From Myxococcales bacterium (GTDB lineage: Bacteria > Myxococcota_A > Polyangia > Polyangiales > Polyangiaceae), in the NCBI GenBank assembly GCA_016703425.1, contig JADJCA010000007.1, positions 62,001-126,000 of the forward strand: a stretch of DNA of 64,000 nucleotides. The letters are read 5' to 3'. This document shows positions 18,984 through 28,206 of this stretch, in pieces (position 1 is the first letter of the stretch; each line of letters opens with the position of its first letter). Both the position numbers and the translations under genes were made by a program. The notes under the pieces were generated by a model, which was given only the letters and a program-made list of their open reading frames with translations, was not told the origin of the DNA and did no database searches.

Positions 18984-19130
18984 GGGGTTTTTCCTTTGTT
19001 GACGCCGCCACCTGGCGAAGCAGTCACGCGGTCTTTGACTTCATCGACCGGCGCGCGCACGGGAAACGGCGGCAAGGCGGCCTTGCCCGCGCGGAAAGGC
19101 TCCCCTGCGAGACACCTCGCAGGCACGACC

Positions 19131-19997
19131 TCAAGTGTCGCGCGAGCCCGGACTTCGCGTCGTATCCGCTCCCGCGTCGAGCCACTCCTCCACGGGCGCG
19201 GTCTCGATCTCGAGCTCCTTGAGGCCTGGCACGATGAGCGTGCGGAGCGCGTCGACGAGGGCTCCGTGCAGGAGCTCCGCCGGCGGCGCGCCATGGCGCG
19301 CGAGGCCATCGGTGTGCCGTTCATCGACCGGCGTCTCGTAGCGCCACTGGCGCAAGTTGAGGAACGCCATCGGCAAGAGCCACGGAGAGACGGCGCGCCG
19401 CTCGTCGACCGGCAGGCTCGCCAGGTAGGCCCACCCGAGGCGGCCGTGCTCGATCTCGTCGCTCAAGAGTTCGCGAAGCGCGGCGCGGGCGAGCTCACCT
19501 TCGGCCACTTCAAGGCACGACTCCAAGAAGACGCCCGCGGTGGTCTCGTTGAGGACGCACTGCCCAACGACGTAGAGCGTGTCGCGGAGCGCGGGCGACG
19601 CGCCCTTGTGCCGGGGCGGTTCAAGCACGAGCCTCGGCGCCGGTGCGAGCGCACGGCCCGCGAAGTGCGACGCCACGAGGCGACTGAGCTCCGTGTGGCG
19701 AAGCTCGTCGTCGACGGCGCGATGCGCGAGCGCGCAAAGCGGTGCCGCGGCACCCCCTCCGGTCGCACGACGTCGCGTGAGCGCCGCGTGAATGATCGCG
19801 AAGGAGTCGCCGACGCGCCGCTCCATCCCGGAGCGCAAGAGCCAGATCTCGGCGAGGCGTCGCCGCTCCGCAGCCGTGAGCCGCTCGAGGCTCTCGTCGG
19901 CTTCCGGGAGCGGCTTTTGCGTGAGTCGACCGCCCCAGCGTCCGTCGGGACTGAACGCGGGCAACTCCGCGGGGAGCGGAGGCGTCGCGCGCTTCAC
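19131..19997 (-). CDS. Ferritin-like diiron-domain protein
   Basis: 288 residues from GTG 19997, which overlaps the upstream lipoprotein stop (GTGA). Two ExxH-type helices, DELRHTEL and DEIEHGRLGW, plus the helix NETTAGVFLESCLEVAEGE supply the Glu/His ligands of a ferritin-like four-helix bundle. The remainder is alpha-helical. Its substrate is unknown. Coupling to the upstream lipoprotein gene suggests the two are expressed together. Confidence 0.75.
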   Translation of the reverse strand: MKRATPPLPAELPAFSPDGRWGGRLTQKPLPEADESLERLTAAERRRLAEIWLLRSGMERRVGDSFAIIHAALTRRRATGGGAAAPLCALAHRAVDDELRHTELSRLVASHFAGRALAPAPRLVLEPPRHKGASPALRDTLYVVGQCVLNETTAGVFLESCLEVAEGELARAALRELLSDEIEHGRLGWAYLASLPVDERRAVSPWLLPMAFLNLRQWRYETPVDERHTDGLARHGAPPAELLHGALVDALRTLIVPGLKELEIETAPVEEWLDAGADTTRSPGSRDT

Positions 19998-20602
19998 CCC
20001 GAGTCCGCGAAGGCTGCGTCGGTGCCCTGGCCTGCGTCGGTGCTCGCGCCTGCATCGGGCAGGAGCCAGCCTCCGGTGGCGCACGTCGCACCGACGACGG
20101 GGGCGGGTCCAAAACACTTGCAGGTCTCCGCGCGCACGGTGCCCGGTTGGCATTGCCAATCGGTACCGACGCAGAGCGCCGACAGGTCGACAAAGCCGCA
20201 GGCGCCGCCGCCGAGGTCGGCGTAGCAGTGATGAGGCAATCCCTTCGGCGTGCACGCGCCTGTGGGGTCGACGCAAATCGACGGGAGCTCGCCGCCGTGC
20301 CCCTTCGTGGTGGGCCACGTGTTGTCGCAGAACGCATCGACGAGGACGTCCGCGCTGCCATCCACCTCGGAGACGCCCGCATCGGCCTCGGCGTCGGTGT
20401 TGGCGTCCGCTTCGGGCAACGCGGCTGCGGCGCCATCGGCCGACGTCGAGACGGTCGCCGCGGGCCCGGGCGTGCCGACGGCAGGGCTCGTCGGTCGCGC
20501 GACCTCCGGGTTCGATTCGTCGATGAAGCGACCGCAGGCGACGCTCGTCGCGCCTAGCGCGATGCCCGTCCCCACGATGGCTTTGAAGAGTCGCGACGAC
20601 AT
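19994..20602 (-). CDS. Cys-rich hypothetical lipoprotein
   Basis: 202 residues from ATG 20602, which has GAGG about 8 nt upstream. Signal peptide with lipobox (TSVAC), an Ala/Asp-rich linker, then a domain with about ten cysteines in pairs (DNTWPTTKGHGGELPSIC, HHCYADLGGGACG, ETCKCFGPAPV). This resembles the disulfide-rich secreted proteins common in Myxococcota. Coupled by a GTGA overlap to the ferritin-like gene. Confidence 0.7.
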   Translation of the reverse strand: MSSRLFKAIVGTGIALGATSVACGRFIDESNPEVARPTSPAVGTPGPAATVSTSADGAAAALPEADANTDAEADAGVSEVDGSADVLVDAFCDNTWPTTKGHGGELPSICVDPTGACTPKGLPHHCYADLGGGACGFVDLSALCVGTDWQCQPGTVRAETCKCFGPAPVVGATCATGGWLLPDAGASTDAGQGTDAAFADSG

Positions 20603-20715
20603 GAGGACCTCACTATAGCGCGCTTCCGCAAGGACCGCCCCTGCACGGCGGCGCATCCGTTCGTGGTCGCTTCCTGCCTGCTACCGCGCCTGCTTCGGCG
20701 CGCTAAAACGGTCCC

Positions 20716-21321
20716 ATGCCGACGCTATCCAATGTCATTGGCTTCGACGACGCGCCCTTCGAACCGCCCACCGGGGGACATTCTCGTCGTCGGGACCGTT
20801 TGCTCGCGGACGCGACTCGACGGCGTCGTCTCGTCTCGGATCCGACGTGACGGGCAAAACTCCACGGCGCGCATGATCGAGATGGTGCAGGGTTCGCAGT
20901 TCGCGCACCACGTGCAGGCGGTGCTGCTCCAGGGCATCGCCGTCGGCGGCTTCAACGTCGTCGACGTCCACGCGCTTCACGAAGCGCTCGACGCCCGTGC
21001 TCGTCGTCGCGCGCCGGCGCCCAAACTACGCCGCCATCAAACGCGCGCTCTTCGGAGGCGGGGCGCAGGCGGGGAGCCGCCACGAGCAGCGGCACCTCGC
21101 GCTGGCGTCCCGGCGCCGCGCGCAAGTGGCGCCTCATCGAGCGCGCGGGGCCCATGGAACCGCTCCGCGGCGTCTTCGTGCAGCGCGTGGGCCTCTCTCC
21201 GTCGGAGGCCGGTGAGCTCATCGCGGGGACGACGTTGCACGGCAACTTGCCCGAACCCTTGCGGCTCGCCCACCTCATCGCCGGCGGCGTCACGACGGGC
21301 GCGAGCCGAGGGCGCGCGTGA
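20716..21321 (+). pseudogene. DUF99 (UPF0215, endonuclease V-like fold) protein, about three frameshifts
   Basis: The joined product matches the DUF99 family: MPTLSNVIGFDDAPF, then GDILVVGTVCSRTRLDGVV, VLLQGIAVGGFNVVDVHAL, VLVVARRRPNYAAIKRALF, RKWRLIERAG, and finally LPEPLRLAHLIAGGVTTGAS. These pieces lie in successive frames, with shifts near 20774 (in a GGGGG run), near 20992, and between about 21050 and 21120. DUF99 shares the endonuclease V fold and is best known from archaea; its activity is not established. The stop overlaps the GTG start of the ligase gene (GTGA). I cannot tell decay from sequencing error. Confidence 0.7.
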
Positions 21322-22070
21322 ACGCGGCTTCCGGCGCCCGCGCCGCGCGCACAAGGCTCGCGCCGCCCTACCCTTCCCTCGGCCACCTGCCTGGCTCGCG
21401 CACGGGCCCGCGCGACCGCACGGTGAGCGCCGCGACGGCGCGCGCTTGCACGGTCGCGGGCGCCGCTCTTCCGGGCACGACGGTCACCGTGCAAGAGAAG
21501 CTCGACGGCTCGTGCGTGATGGTGGCGCGCCTCGATGGACGCGTCGTGGCCCTCGGACGCGACGGTGCGCGCGCCGACGACTCTCCCAACGCGGGTCGCC
21601 GAATGTTCGCGCGCTGGGTCGCAGCCGAGGCGCCTCGCTTCGACGCGCTCCTCGAAGACGGCGAGCGCGCCGCCGGCGAATGGCTGGCGTTGGTGCACGG
21701 CACCCGTTACGCGCTCACGCATGAGCCGTTCGTGCTCTTCGACCTATTGAGTTCATCGGCCTCGGAACGGACCGTGCGAAAGGCGTCACCGGTCGTCGAA
21801 GCGCGCGCGCGCGAGCACGGCTTTTCAACGCCGCACGTGGTGCATCGAGGCGCGCCCCTCTCCATCGCCGAGGCGCGGGCGCTCCTCGGCGACCGGGGGC
21901 GTCACGGCGCCGATGACAGGGCGGAAGGCGTCGTCTATCGCGTCGAGCGGGCCGACCGTGTTTTGATCGTGGCGAAACTCGTCGAAGCGGCGAAGATCGA
22001 TGGCCGCTTCTTGCCAGAGAACACCGGCGCGCCAGCGCTATGGAACTTCCACGATGGCCTCGACCTCTAG
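21318..22070 (+). CDS. RNA/DNA ligase family protein
   Basis: 250 residues from a GTG that overlaps the previous stop by 4 nt. Nucleotidyltransferase motif I is clear (VQEKLDGSCVMVAR, where the Lys would be adenylylated). WLALVHGTRYAL fits the following motif, EGVVYRVER is motif IV, and VAKLVEAAKIDG provides motif V. The short length and lack of extra domains fit Rnl2-like RNA ligases, which seal nicks using ATP. It overlaps the next gene by 17 nt, so the cluster is translated as a unit. An RNA-repair role is inferred from the family and neighbours. Confidence 0.85.
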   Translation: MNAASGARAARTRLAPPYPSLGHLPGSRTGPRDRTVSAATARACTVAGAALPGTTVTVQEKLDGSCVMVARLDGRVVALGRDGARADDSPNAGRRMFARWVAAEAPRFDALLEDGERAAGEWLALVHGTRYALTHEPFVLFDLLSSSASERTVRKASPVVEARAREHGFSTPHVVHRGAPLSIAEARALLGDRGRHGADDRAEGVVYRVERADRVLIVAKLVEAAKIDGRFLPENTGAPALWNFHDGLDL

Positions 22071-23334
22071 CGTCATCTTCGTCACGCAAAACCGCGGCAA
22101 GGCCGACGAGATCGCGACCTTGCTCGGGGGCGTGCCGGTCCGGTGGGAGCGATTGCCGCTCGCGCACGTGCCCGGCGACGATCTCGAAGCGGCGGCCAGC
22201 GGTCGCGTGAGCGAAGCGTTTCGTCGCCTCGGCGCGCCGTGTTTCTTAGAGAACGCGGGTCTATGGGTGCACGAGCACGGCATCGACGAGCCGCCGGCCT
22301 TTGCGCCGCGCGCCTGGAAGCACGTCGTCGCCGAGCTCGGCGGCGAAGAGGCCTTCTGCTCGCGCTTCGGGGGCGCCGCCGTCCGCGCGCGCGTCGCCGT
22401 CGCTTACGCGAGCGACGAGGGCACGCCTCGCGTCTTCTCGGGCGAGCTGGTCGGACAGGTGGCAGCAAGACCCAAGGGCACCGGCGGCTACGGCTGGGAC
22501 CGCGTCGTCGTTCCCGACGGCTATGCGCGGACGCTATCGGAGCTTCTGGCGACGAAATACCTCACCAACATGCGCCTGCTCCCGTACCTCGCGCTGGCGG
22601 GCGTGCTCCGCGGACGGTCCTACGACGGCGTCTTCGAGGCGCACGTAACGATCGCCGCCGAGGACGAAGCGACCGCGGCCCGCTTCGCGGCGACGTGCAA
22701 CGAGTTCGGCGTGAAGTTCGTTCAGATCGAGCTCCCGCGGGGCGTCACCCGCTCGCAGCCCATGACGGCGTCCTACCACCGGGGGCGCCTCGAGACCGTG
22801 CACGCCGAGGTCCTCGCGCTCGGCAAGGAGCTCGTCCGCCGCGGCTTCTCCGTGACGCGCACGAAGATCGAGGCCGTCGGCGCGAGCCGCGACGTGCCCG
22901 AGACCGATGAGGAAGCCGAGACCCGGCCTCCGCAGAACTACTTCGAGTACCACGTGAAGGTCATTCTGCCGAAGGACGGTTCGGAGGACGCGCTCGCGGC
23001 ACTCCGGTCTCTTTGCGAGCAACACGACGCGCACCTGTCCCGGCGCGCGCCGATCGAGCAGTCAGGACACGGCGAGCCAGGACACGGCGGGCGGGACACG
23101 GCGGGGCGCGACACGGCGGCTCGTGACACGGTCGCGCGTTTCGTCACGCGTTTCGTTACGCGGTTCGTTACACAGAGAGCCTATCGCTCGGGCCGGGTGA
23201 CAAGCGCCGCGGCCTTCGACGCGCTCGTGGCGGCGCTCGACGCCGCAGGCTTCCGCACGAGCACGCGCCTCCGCGAATACACCGTCTACGACAGCAACAT
23301 CGGCGTCGACGCCGGTTGGATGAACGGCGCGTAA
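22054..23334 (+). CDS. HAM1-like NTP pyrophosphatase fused to an unknown C-terminal domain
   Basis: 426 residues from ATG 22054. Residues ~1-185 follow the HAM1/RdgB plan: VIFVTQNRGKADEI (the T-x-N-x-G-K-x-x-E motif), FLENAGLWV where canonical enzymes have DDSGL, PKGTGGYGWDRVVVPDG (PRGxxGFGYDPxF in RdgB), and TLSELLATKYLTNMR. The substrate-pocket SHR motif is altered. From ~190 comes a domain I do not recognise (FEAHVTIA, FGVKFVQIELPRG, SQPMTASYHRG, FEYHVKVIL, TVYDSNIGVD). Its middle is interrupted by a repeat-coded linker at 23066-23172. The gene overlaps the ligase by 17 nt and the next gene by 1 nt (TAATG). Cleaning of damaged or modified nucleotides beside a ligase is an attractive guess only. 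Confidence 0.75.
   Translation: MASTSSVIFVTQNRGKADEIATLLGGVPVRWERLPLAHVPGDDLEAAASGRVSEAFRRLGAPCFLENAGLWVHEHGIDEPPAFAPRAWKHVVAELGGEEAFCSRFGGAAVRARVAVAYASDEGTPRVFSGELVGQVAARPKGTGGYGWDRVVVPDGYARTLSELLATKYLTNMRLLPYLALAGVLRGRSYDGVFEAHVTIAAEDEATAARFAATCNEFGVKFVQIELPRGVTRSQPMTASYHRGRLETVHAEVLALGKELVRRGFSVTRTKIEAVGASRDVPETDEEAETRPPQNYFEYHVKVILPKDGSEDALAALRSLCEQHDAHLSRRAPIEQSGHGEPGHGGRDTAGRDTAARDTVARFVTRFVTRFVTQRAYRSGRVTSAAAFDALVAALDAAGFRTSTRLREYTVYDSNIGVDAGWMNGA
23066..23172 (+). repeat. In-frame tandem repeats inside the HAM1-like fusion gene
   Basis: Five copies of GACACGGCG-like sequence begin at 23066, 23081, 23095, 23110 and 23125 (spacing 14-15 nt). They are followed directly by three 12-nt copies of CGTTTCGTCACG-like sequence at 23137, 23149 and 23161. 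They code for an Arg-Asp-Thr-Ala then Arg-Phe-Val-Thr rich linker. The frame stays open, so they look like a recent expansion in a flexible loop. Confidence 0.85.
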
Positions 23335-24195
23335 TGCGAGCGCTCTTGGACGCCTGGTTGCGGCGGCTCGCGCGCTCGCCGCTCCGCGAGCGGTGGATTC
23401 TTCGCGGCGGCCTTGTCACCTGCCACCACTGTCCGTCAAGGCCCGCGCCCGAAGACATCGACCTCGTCGGCCTCGGCCGCTTCGACGAGGCGGAGGCGCG
23501 GCGGGAGATGCGCGCGCTCGCCCTTGCGCCGGCGTCGAGCGACGAGAGCGTCTCCTTCCACTCGCCCGTGAGCGAGATCATCTGGGGCGACACGCCCTTT
23601 CCCGGGCTTCGGACCACGGTGGAGACGAAGGTGGAAGCGCGGCCCGGACCGCGCATTCAGATCGACCTGGGCTTCGGCGATCCCTTGGAGCCAGGCCCCG
23701 AGCCGCTCGTCGTTGGCGGCGCGTCGCTCCTGGCGGTGCGCGCCGAGACGATGGTTGCGTGGAAGCTGCACGGACTTGTGGAGCACGGCCGCGGCCGTTG
23801 GCGCGCCAAAGACCTCGCCGACGCGCTCCTGCTCTTTCGCGAAGCCTCGCTGGACGCCGGCGCGCTGGATGGCGCACTCGACCGAGCCCCTCGCCCTTGC
23901 CTTCGAGAGCCGGAGCACGCCGCTCAGCGCGACAAGGGCGTTTCTGGAGGAGCCGACCTGTGGCCAGAGCCGCGGAAGCCGCCGCCGCTGGGCAACCTTT
24001 CTCAAGCGACGGCCGTGCCCTTTGGATGGCGACGTAACGGTCGTGAGGGACGAACTGCGGCGGCACGCCGCGCCCTCATCGAGCGCGTGTCGGCCCTCGG
24101 TCTTGCCGGCTCACGCGAGCGCGACGGTACTCATGGAGAGCAGGGCCCGGCGGCGAAGCCGGCGTAGTTGCGAAGATCGGCGCCGCTGCCGGTGA
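23334..24195 (+). CDS. AbiEii/AbiGii-like nucleotidyltransferase, one frameshift
   Basis: Starts at ATG overlapping the previous stop by one base (TAATG). The N-terminal part has LRGGLVTCHH then RPAPEDIDLVGL, matching the GG...D-x-D nucleotidyltransferase core. IQIDLGFGDPLEPGPEPLVV and VRAETMVAWKLHGLVEHG followed by KDLADALLL match the conserved AbiEii middle. After about 23880 the family resemblance continues in the next frame (LALAFESRSTPLSATRAFL), so one base is probably extra. AbiEii toxins transfer nucleotides, some onto tRNA; here no AbiEi antitoxin is adjacent, so a toxin role is doubtful. Its end overlaps the convergent lipoprotein gene by 65 nt. Confidence 0.7.
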
Positions 24196-25038
24196 CGGCG
24201 GTGGACGAGATGTTGACGGCCCAGAGCTTCCCACCGGCGAAGTAGTGGTACTGCGCGACGTCGTCGCGCCACGTGAAGTCGTCAACGGGACAGTTGCCAC
24301 CAATGGTCCCGCACATGTTGACGAGTCCGGGGATGGCCGTGAGGGGCGTCCCCGCCGCCGCGGTCGTCAGGGCGAGGGCGCCATCGAGGCGCCACGCTTT
24401 GCCGTCTCTCACCACGAAGAGCTCCTTGCTGTCGTCGCGCCACGCGAGCGCTTCGACGGCGCACGTCCCGGCGTCGATGCCGAGGCAAGGCCCCGCCGCC
24501 ACGCCGGCCACGGTCTCGAGCAGGTTGCCCCCGGCCCCGCCGTCGCCGGCGTCGCCGAACGTGAAGGCGCCGTCCAGAACCCAGTAGCGCGAGCCATAGA
24601 CTGCATAATACATCGCAATGTCGGGGCGCCACGTGAGCGCGTCCAGGTGACAGACCGAGGCTTGCGACCCGCAGGGGCCATCACGCAAGCCTGAGAAGGC
24701 GCGAAGGTCGGTGCCAATGGGGCTGCCGGTGAGCTGACGGTTGCCGTCGAGCGTCCACAGCTTTCCCTTGGCCACGACCTCATACTGGTTGTTTCGCCAC
24801 GTGACGGCATCGAGGGCACACGGAGGCAAGGCCACGTCGGAGGTCACCGCCGTGTCAGGAACGAGGGCCGCGTCGACGGTCGCGCCATCGGAAGCCGTAG
24901 CGTCGGGCACGGGTCGGTGATGGCGGGCGAGCCTGGCCCTTCGGGTACCGCACCAAAGTCCGACACAGCTTCCTCGGGGCATGCCGCAACGGCGAACCCC
25001 ATGGTCGCCAGGGCGACCAACGCAAACACCCGTCTCAT
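24131..25038 (-). CDS. Lipoprotein with four hemopexin-like repeats, one frameshift
   Basis: Signal peptide with lipobox (FAVAAC) from ATG 25038. After an Asp/Pro-rich linker, four ~55-residue repeats begin near LDAVTWRNNQYEVVAKG, LDALTWRPDIAMYYAVYG, VEALAWRDDSKELFVVRDG and VDDFTWRDDVAQYHYFAGG. Each then carries a (K/R)x-W-x-L/V-D/N-G strand, a Gly-rich turn and a Cys. This is the blade pattern of a four-bladed hemopexin-like propeller. The signal peptide and repeats are in different frames; adding one C in the GACCCG tract near 24913 joins them. Ligand unknown. Confidence 0.65.
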
Positions 25039-25263
25039 TGTGACTACGCTATCGATGGGCCTTCCGGGACGCAACGCCACCGGAGCCGTGCCAGCGCTCT
25101 TCGCCGGCGTCCTTCATCCCCGACTGTAACGGGCCCTGCGACACGCTGGATCACGCACGTCGCGCGAGCCCGACGCCGCCGAGCGTTTTCCTTGGAAATC
25201 CTCGGGGGCGGCCTCTTTCGACGCGCGTCGCAGGCGTGGCTTGCTTCCTGCTGTCACCGAGGC

Positions 25264-25733
25264 ATGCGTTCTCACCTCGCTCACCTCGCCGCTCTCGCCT
25301 CCGCGCTCTTTGCGTCCGCTTTCGTCGTCGGCTGCTCCGGCTCTCCCGAGACCGGTGGCTCGACGTCGCAGACGGTTCGTGGAGGCGCGCCCACGCCGGC
25401 GCCGTCCACGGGGCCTTCCGCCGTCGCGGCAACCGGCGACGCGGGAGCAGCTCCGGCCGCGAGCGGCGACGTCTGCGCCGCCGAGCCCGAGGACGACACG
25501 TGCTCCACCTGCGTGAAGCAGAAGTGCTGCGCCCCCGTGCGAACCTGCTTCGCCGACGCCCAATGCAGCGCCCCTCGACGGGTGCATGTCGAAGTGCTTT
25601 GACGGCGTGCAACAGCCGGGGGGCCAAGAGAGCAGTGCGTCACGGCATGCCAGGCCCAATACCCGCAGGGCGAGCCAAGGTGGACGCCATCGACGCCTGC
25701 GTCGAGCAGAGCTGCGCCGCGCAGTGCCAGTAA
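25264..25733 (+). pseudogene. Cys-rich lipoprotein, about three frameshifts
   Basis: Signal peptide and lipobox (FVVGC) from ATG 25264, a low-complexity linker, then a disulfide-rich region (DTCSTCVKQKCCAPVRTC). The resemblance continues across frames as LDGCMSKCFDGVQ, then EQCVTACQAQYPQGEP, then KVDAIDACVEQSCAAQC ending at 25733. So at least three indels fall between 25570 and 25680. The C-x2-C / CC / C-x3-C spacing is typical of secreted proteins in this group. Function unknown. Confidence 0.55.
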
Positions 25734-25840
25734 CGCCGGCACCGTAGAGGCGGCCCGCTCTTGCCGGCCACGTCGCACCTCGCCGCCCCTTCCGGCCGGC
25801 CTTCGTTGAAAGGCGCGCCGTTTTCTGCCAACGTCCGCTC

Positions 25841-27349
25841 ATGCGCACCTTCGTGTCTCGGCGCGAGGCCATGGTTTGGCTCGGCGGCCTCGTGGCCGTC
25901 GGGTGCGGCTCACAGGGCGCGAGCTCCACTACGGAGACGCCTCCACCGACGCCGCCGGCAACGGACGCGTCGGTGGGCGGCGCCGACGCGACCCTCGGCG
26001 AGCCACGCGACGCGGGCACCGCCAACGCGGCGGACACCGGGTCAGAAGACGCGGAAGACGCGGCGTTGCCAAAGACGGCTGAGGAGCTCTCTCGCGCATC
26101 GACGCCATCGTGGTCGTCATGATGGAGAACCGCTCGTTCGATCACTTCCTCGGCGCGCTTCGTTCAGACCCAAACCACCCACGCCGGCGGTGTCGAGGGG
26201 CTGACGGGCACCGAGACGAACCCCGGCCCCGACGGCGGCGCGATCAGCGCCTTCAAGATGACCAACTTCACGCCGGAGGACCCGCCTCACTCGTGGAACG
26301 CGAGCCACGCCCAGTGGAACAACGGCGCAAACGACGGCTTCGTGAAGGCTCACTCTCGGGAGCGACGCGAAGACGAGGTCATGGGCTACCACGACCGTTC
26401 GCAGCTCGAGTTCTACTACTTCCTCGCCGATCACTTCACCGTCTGCGATCACTGGTTCGCATCGGTCATGGGCCCCACGTGGCCCAACCGCTTCTACCTG
26501 CACGCCTGCACGTCGGGCGGCAAGAAGGACAACTCGGCGTACTTCGTCGGCGCGCCCACGACGCTGTGGAAGCGCCTTCAGAGCGCCGGCAAGACCTTCA
26601 AGAACTACGCGGCCGGCGCCGTCACTTGGTACACGGGCGCCTTCATCGGAGAGGTCTTGAACCTCAATCCGTCGAAGCCCATCGCCGAGTTCTTCGACGA
26701 CGCGAAGAACGGCACCCTGCCGAACTTCTCGATCATCGACCCGGACTTCTTCGCCGCCGACGATCACCTGAGCCACGACATCCGGCTCGGGCAGGTCTTC
26801 GTCTCGAGCGTCTACCGCGCGCTCACCGAGAGCCCTCAGTGGAAGCGAACGCTCCTCGTCATCACCTACGACGAACACGGCGGCTTCTTCGATCACGTTC
26901 CGCCGCCCACGACCACCGATCCGATCCCCGAGTTTCAGCAGCTTGGTTTCGCGTTCTCACGTTCGTGGTGGGCGGCATGGTCAAGGCGGGCCACGTCGAA
27001 AAGACGGTGCTCGAGCACAGCTCGTGGGCGCGACCTGCGCGATCGTTTTGGCATTCCGAGCCTCGGCCCACGGATGGATGCGGCCGCATCGCTTGCGGTC
27101 TGCATCGATCCAGCGAAGGCGCTGTCCCCGTCGCCGCCTCCGCCCAATCCGCCGACGCCCAAGCTCGCGCTGGCGCGTGCCGTGAAAGGCCCAAGCGGCG
27201 CGTGGGTGACGAGCCAGCCGGAGCTGGCGCACATGGTCGACAGCGGCCAGATCCCTCGGGCCTTGGTCGATCAACGCCCCCACGCGGAGCGTCTCTCAGG
27301 CTGGCTGCGCGAAGCCGAGCGCTTAGGGGCCGTGCGGCTCGAGGGGTAA
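25841..27349 (+). pseudogene. Phosphoesterase (phospholipase C/acid phosphatase family), about four frameshifts
   Basis: A twin-Arg signal with lipobox (SRREAMVWLGG..VGC) from ATG 25841 suggests Tat export and lipid anchoring. The catalytic family is clear in later frames: VVVMMENRSFDHFLG, VCDHWFASVMGPTWPNRFYL, IIDPDFFAADDHLSHD, and VITYDEHGGFFDHVPPP. These are the metal- and phosphate-binding segments of the PF04185 phosphoesterases, which cleave phospholipids or phosphomonoesters. Shifts fall near 26100, 26170, 26945 and 27030. The C-terminal half after ~27040 is open to 27349. A hairpin cluster follows. Confidence 0.75.
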
Positions 27350-27360
27350 GGCCTTCTTCC

Positions 27361-27462
27361 GCTGCGGCGAGCCTGCCGAAGCCGCAGCTCCTCGGACTTT
27401 CGAGGAGGCGGGGGGAGGACTCCGCATCGCGCAGCGATGTGGAGGGGACCGGCTACGGTCCC
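27361..27462. terminator. Cluster of four perfect hairpins between convergent genes
   Basis: Stems: GCTGCGGC/GCCGCAGC (27361-27368 with 27381-27388), CTCCTCG/CGAGGAG (27388-27394 with 27401-27407), CATCGC/GCGATG (27425-27430 with 27434-27439) and GGGACCG/CGGTCCC (27445-27451 with 27456-27462). They lie between the ends of the phosphoesterase and Uma2 genes, so a bidirectional terminator is likely. No long T-run is present. Confidence 0.55.
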
Positions 27463-27505
27463 ACTAGCTAGACTTCGCCGCTCGCCGCGCCGTCAGCCCA
27501 CCGCC

Positions 27506-28206
27506 TCACTCCCCGCGCAGCTTCGCTTCGAGCTCCGCCACTCGCGCCGTCAGCGCCTTGGCCTCGCGCTCAGCCTTGTCGCGCTCTTCCTCGGCCGTTG
27601 GCACGAGCGTGCCATCGCGCATCAACCGGAGGGCGGCGGGAAATTCGCCGAACGGCGCGACGGCCCACAGGACTGGTGCTCCGAGCACGCCTGACAGCGT
27701 GAGGCACGGCGTGGACTCTCCTTCGACGATGCGCTCGACGAGATCGCCTTCGATGAGATCCCAAACGCGAAGGCGCTCGCCGACGCGCCCATCCATGTTG
27801 AAGCAAACGAGCTCCCGCACTCCGAGCTCGTGGTAGCGCTCGAGCTCTTCTTCGAAGGTCCACCGCTCCGGCGTGTCAGACGGGCTCAAGATCTCCACCG
27901 CGAGTTCGGGGATCCCCTTCTCCCAGGTCTTCCACGAATTGAACGCCTCGTGCGCGACGCCCAACTTCACGAAGCCGTCGGGCGCGAGCTGCCTGCGGTT
28001 GGTCCGGGCGTTCCAGTAGACGAACTGATCGGCCCCGCACGAGTGCTCCGGTGCGACCAGGCGTTTCAAGAGGGCGAAGAGCAGGAAGCAGAGTTCCAGG
28101 TGCCGCTGCGACTGTCCAAGTGCTCCTCCCATGGCTCGGCCGACGGAAAGTCGGCGGGCCGCACGGGACGAACATGCGCGAGCTTGAGAGCAGGGCTGTC
28201 TGCCAT
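27506..28206 (-). CDS. Uma2 family (DUF820) putative endonuclease, one frameshift
   Basis: About 233 residues after joining. The core PELAVEILSPSD, then a Tyr-rich helix (ELERYHELGV) and ELVCFN, matches the Uma2 fold (PD-(D/E)xK nuclease-like; the Asp/Glu and spacer Lys are the expected catalytic residues, though the Lys is not obvious here). The start ATG 28206 (MADSPALKLAHVRPVRPADF) reads in a different frame from the body, with the shift near 28110. A coiled-coil (EEERDKAEREAKALTARVA) closes the protein. Biological role of Uma2 proteins is largely unknown. Confidence 0.75.

Noticed and set aside
23334..24195. AbiE toxin-antitoxin pair.
   Set aside because: Only the AbiEii-like partner is present; no AbiEi-like gene is adjacent, so I do not call a toxin-antitoxin module.
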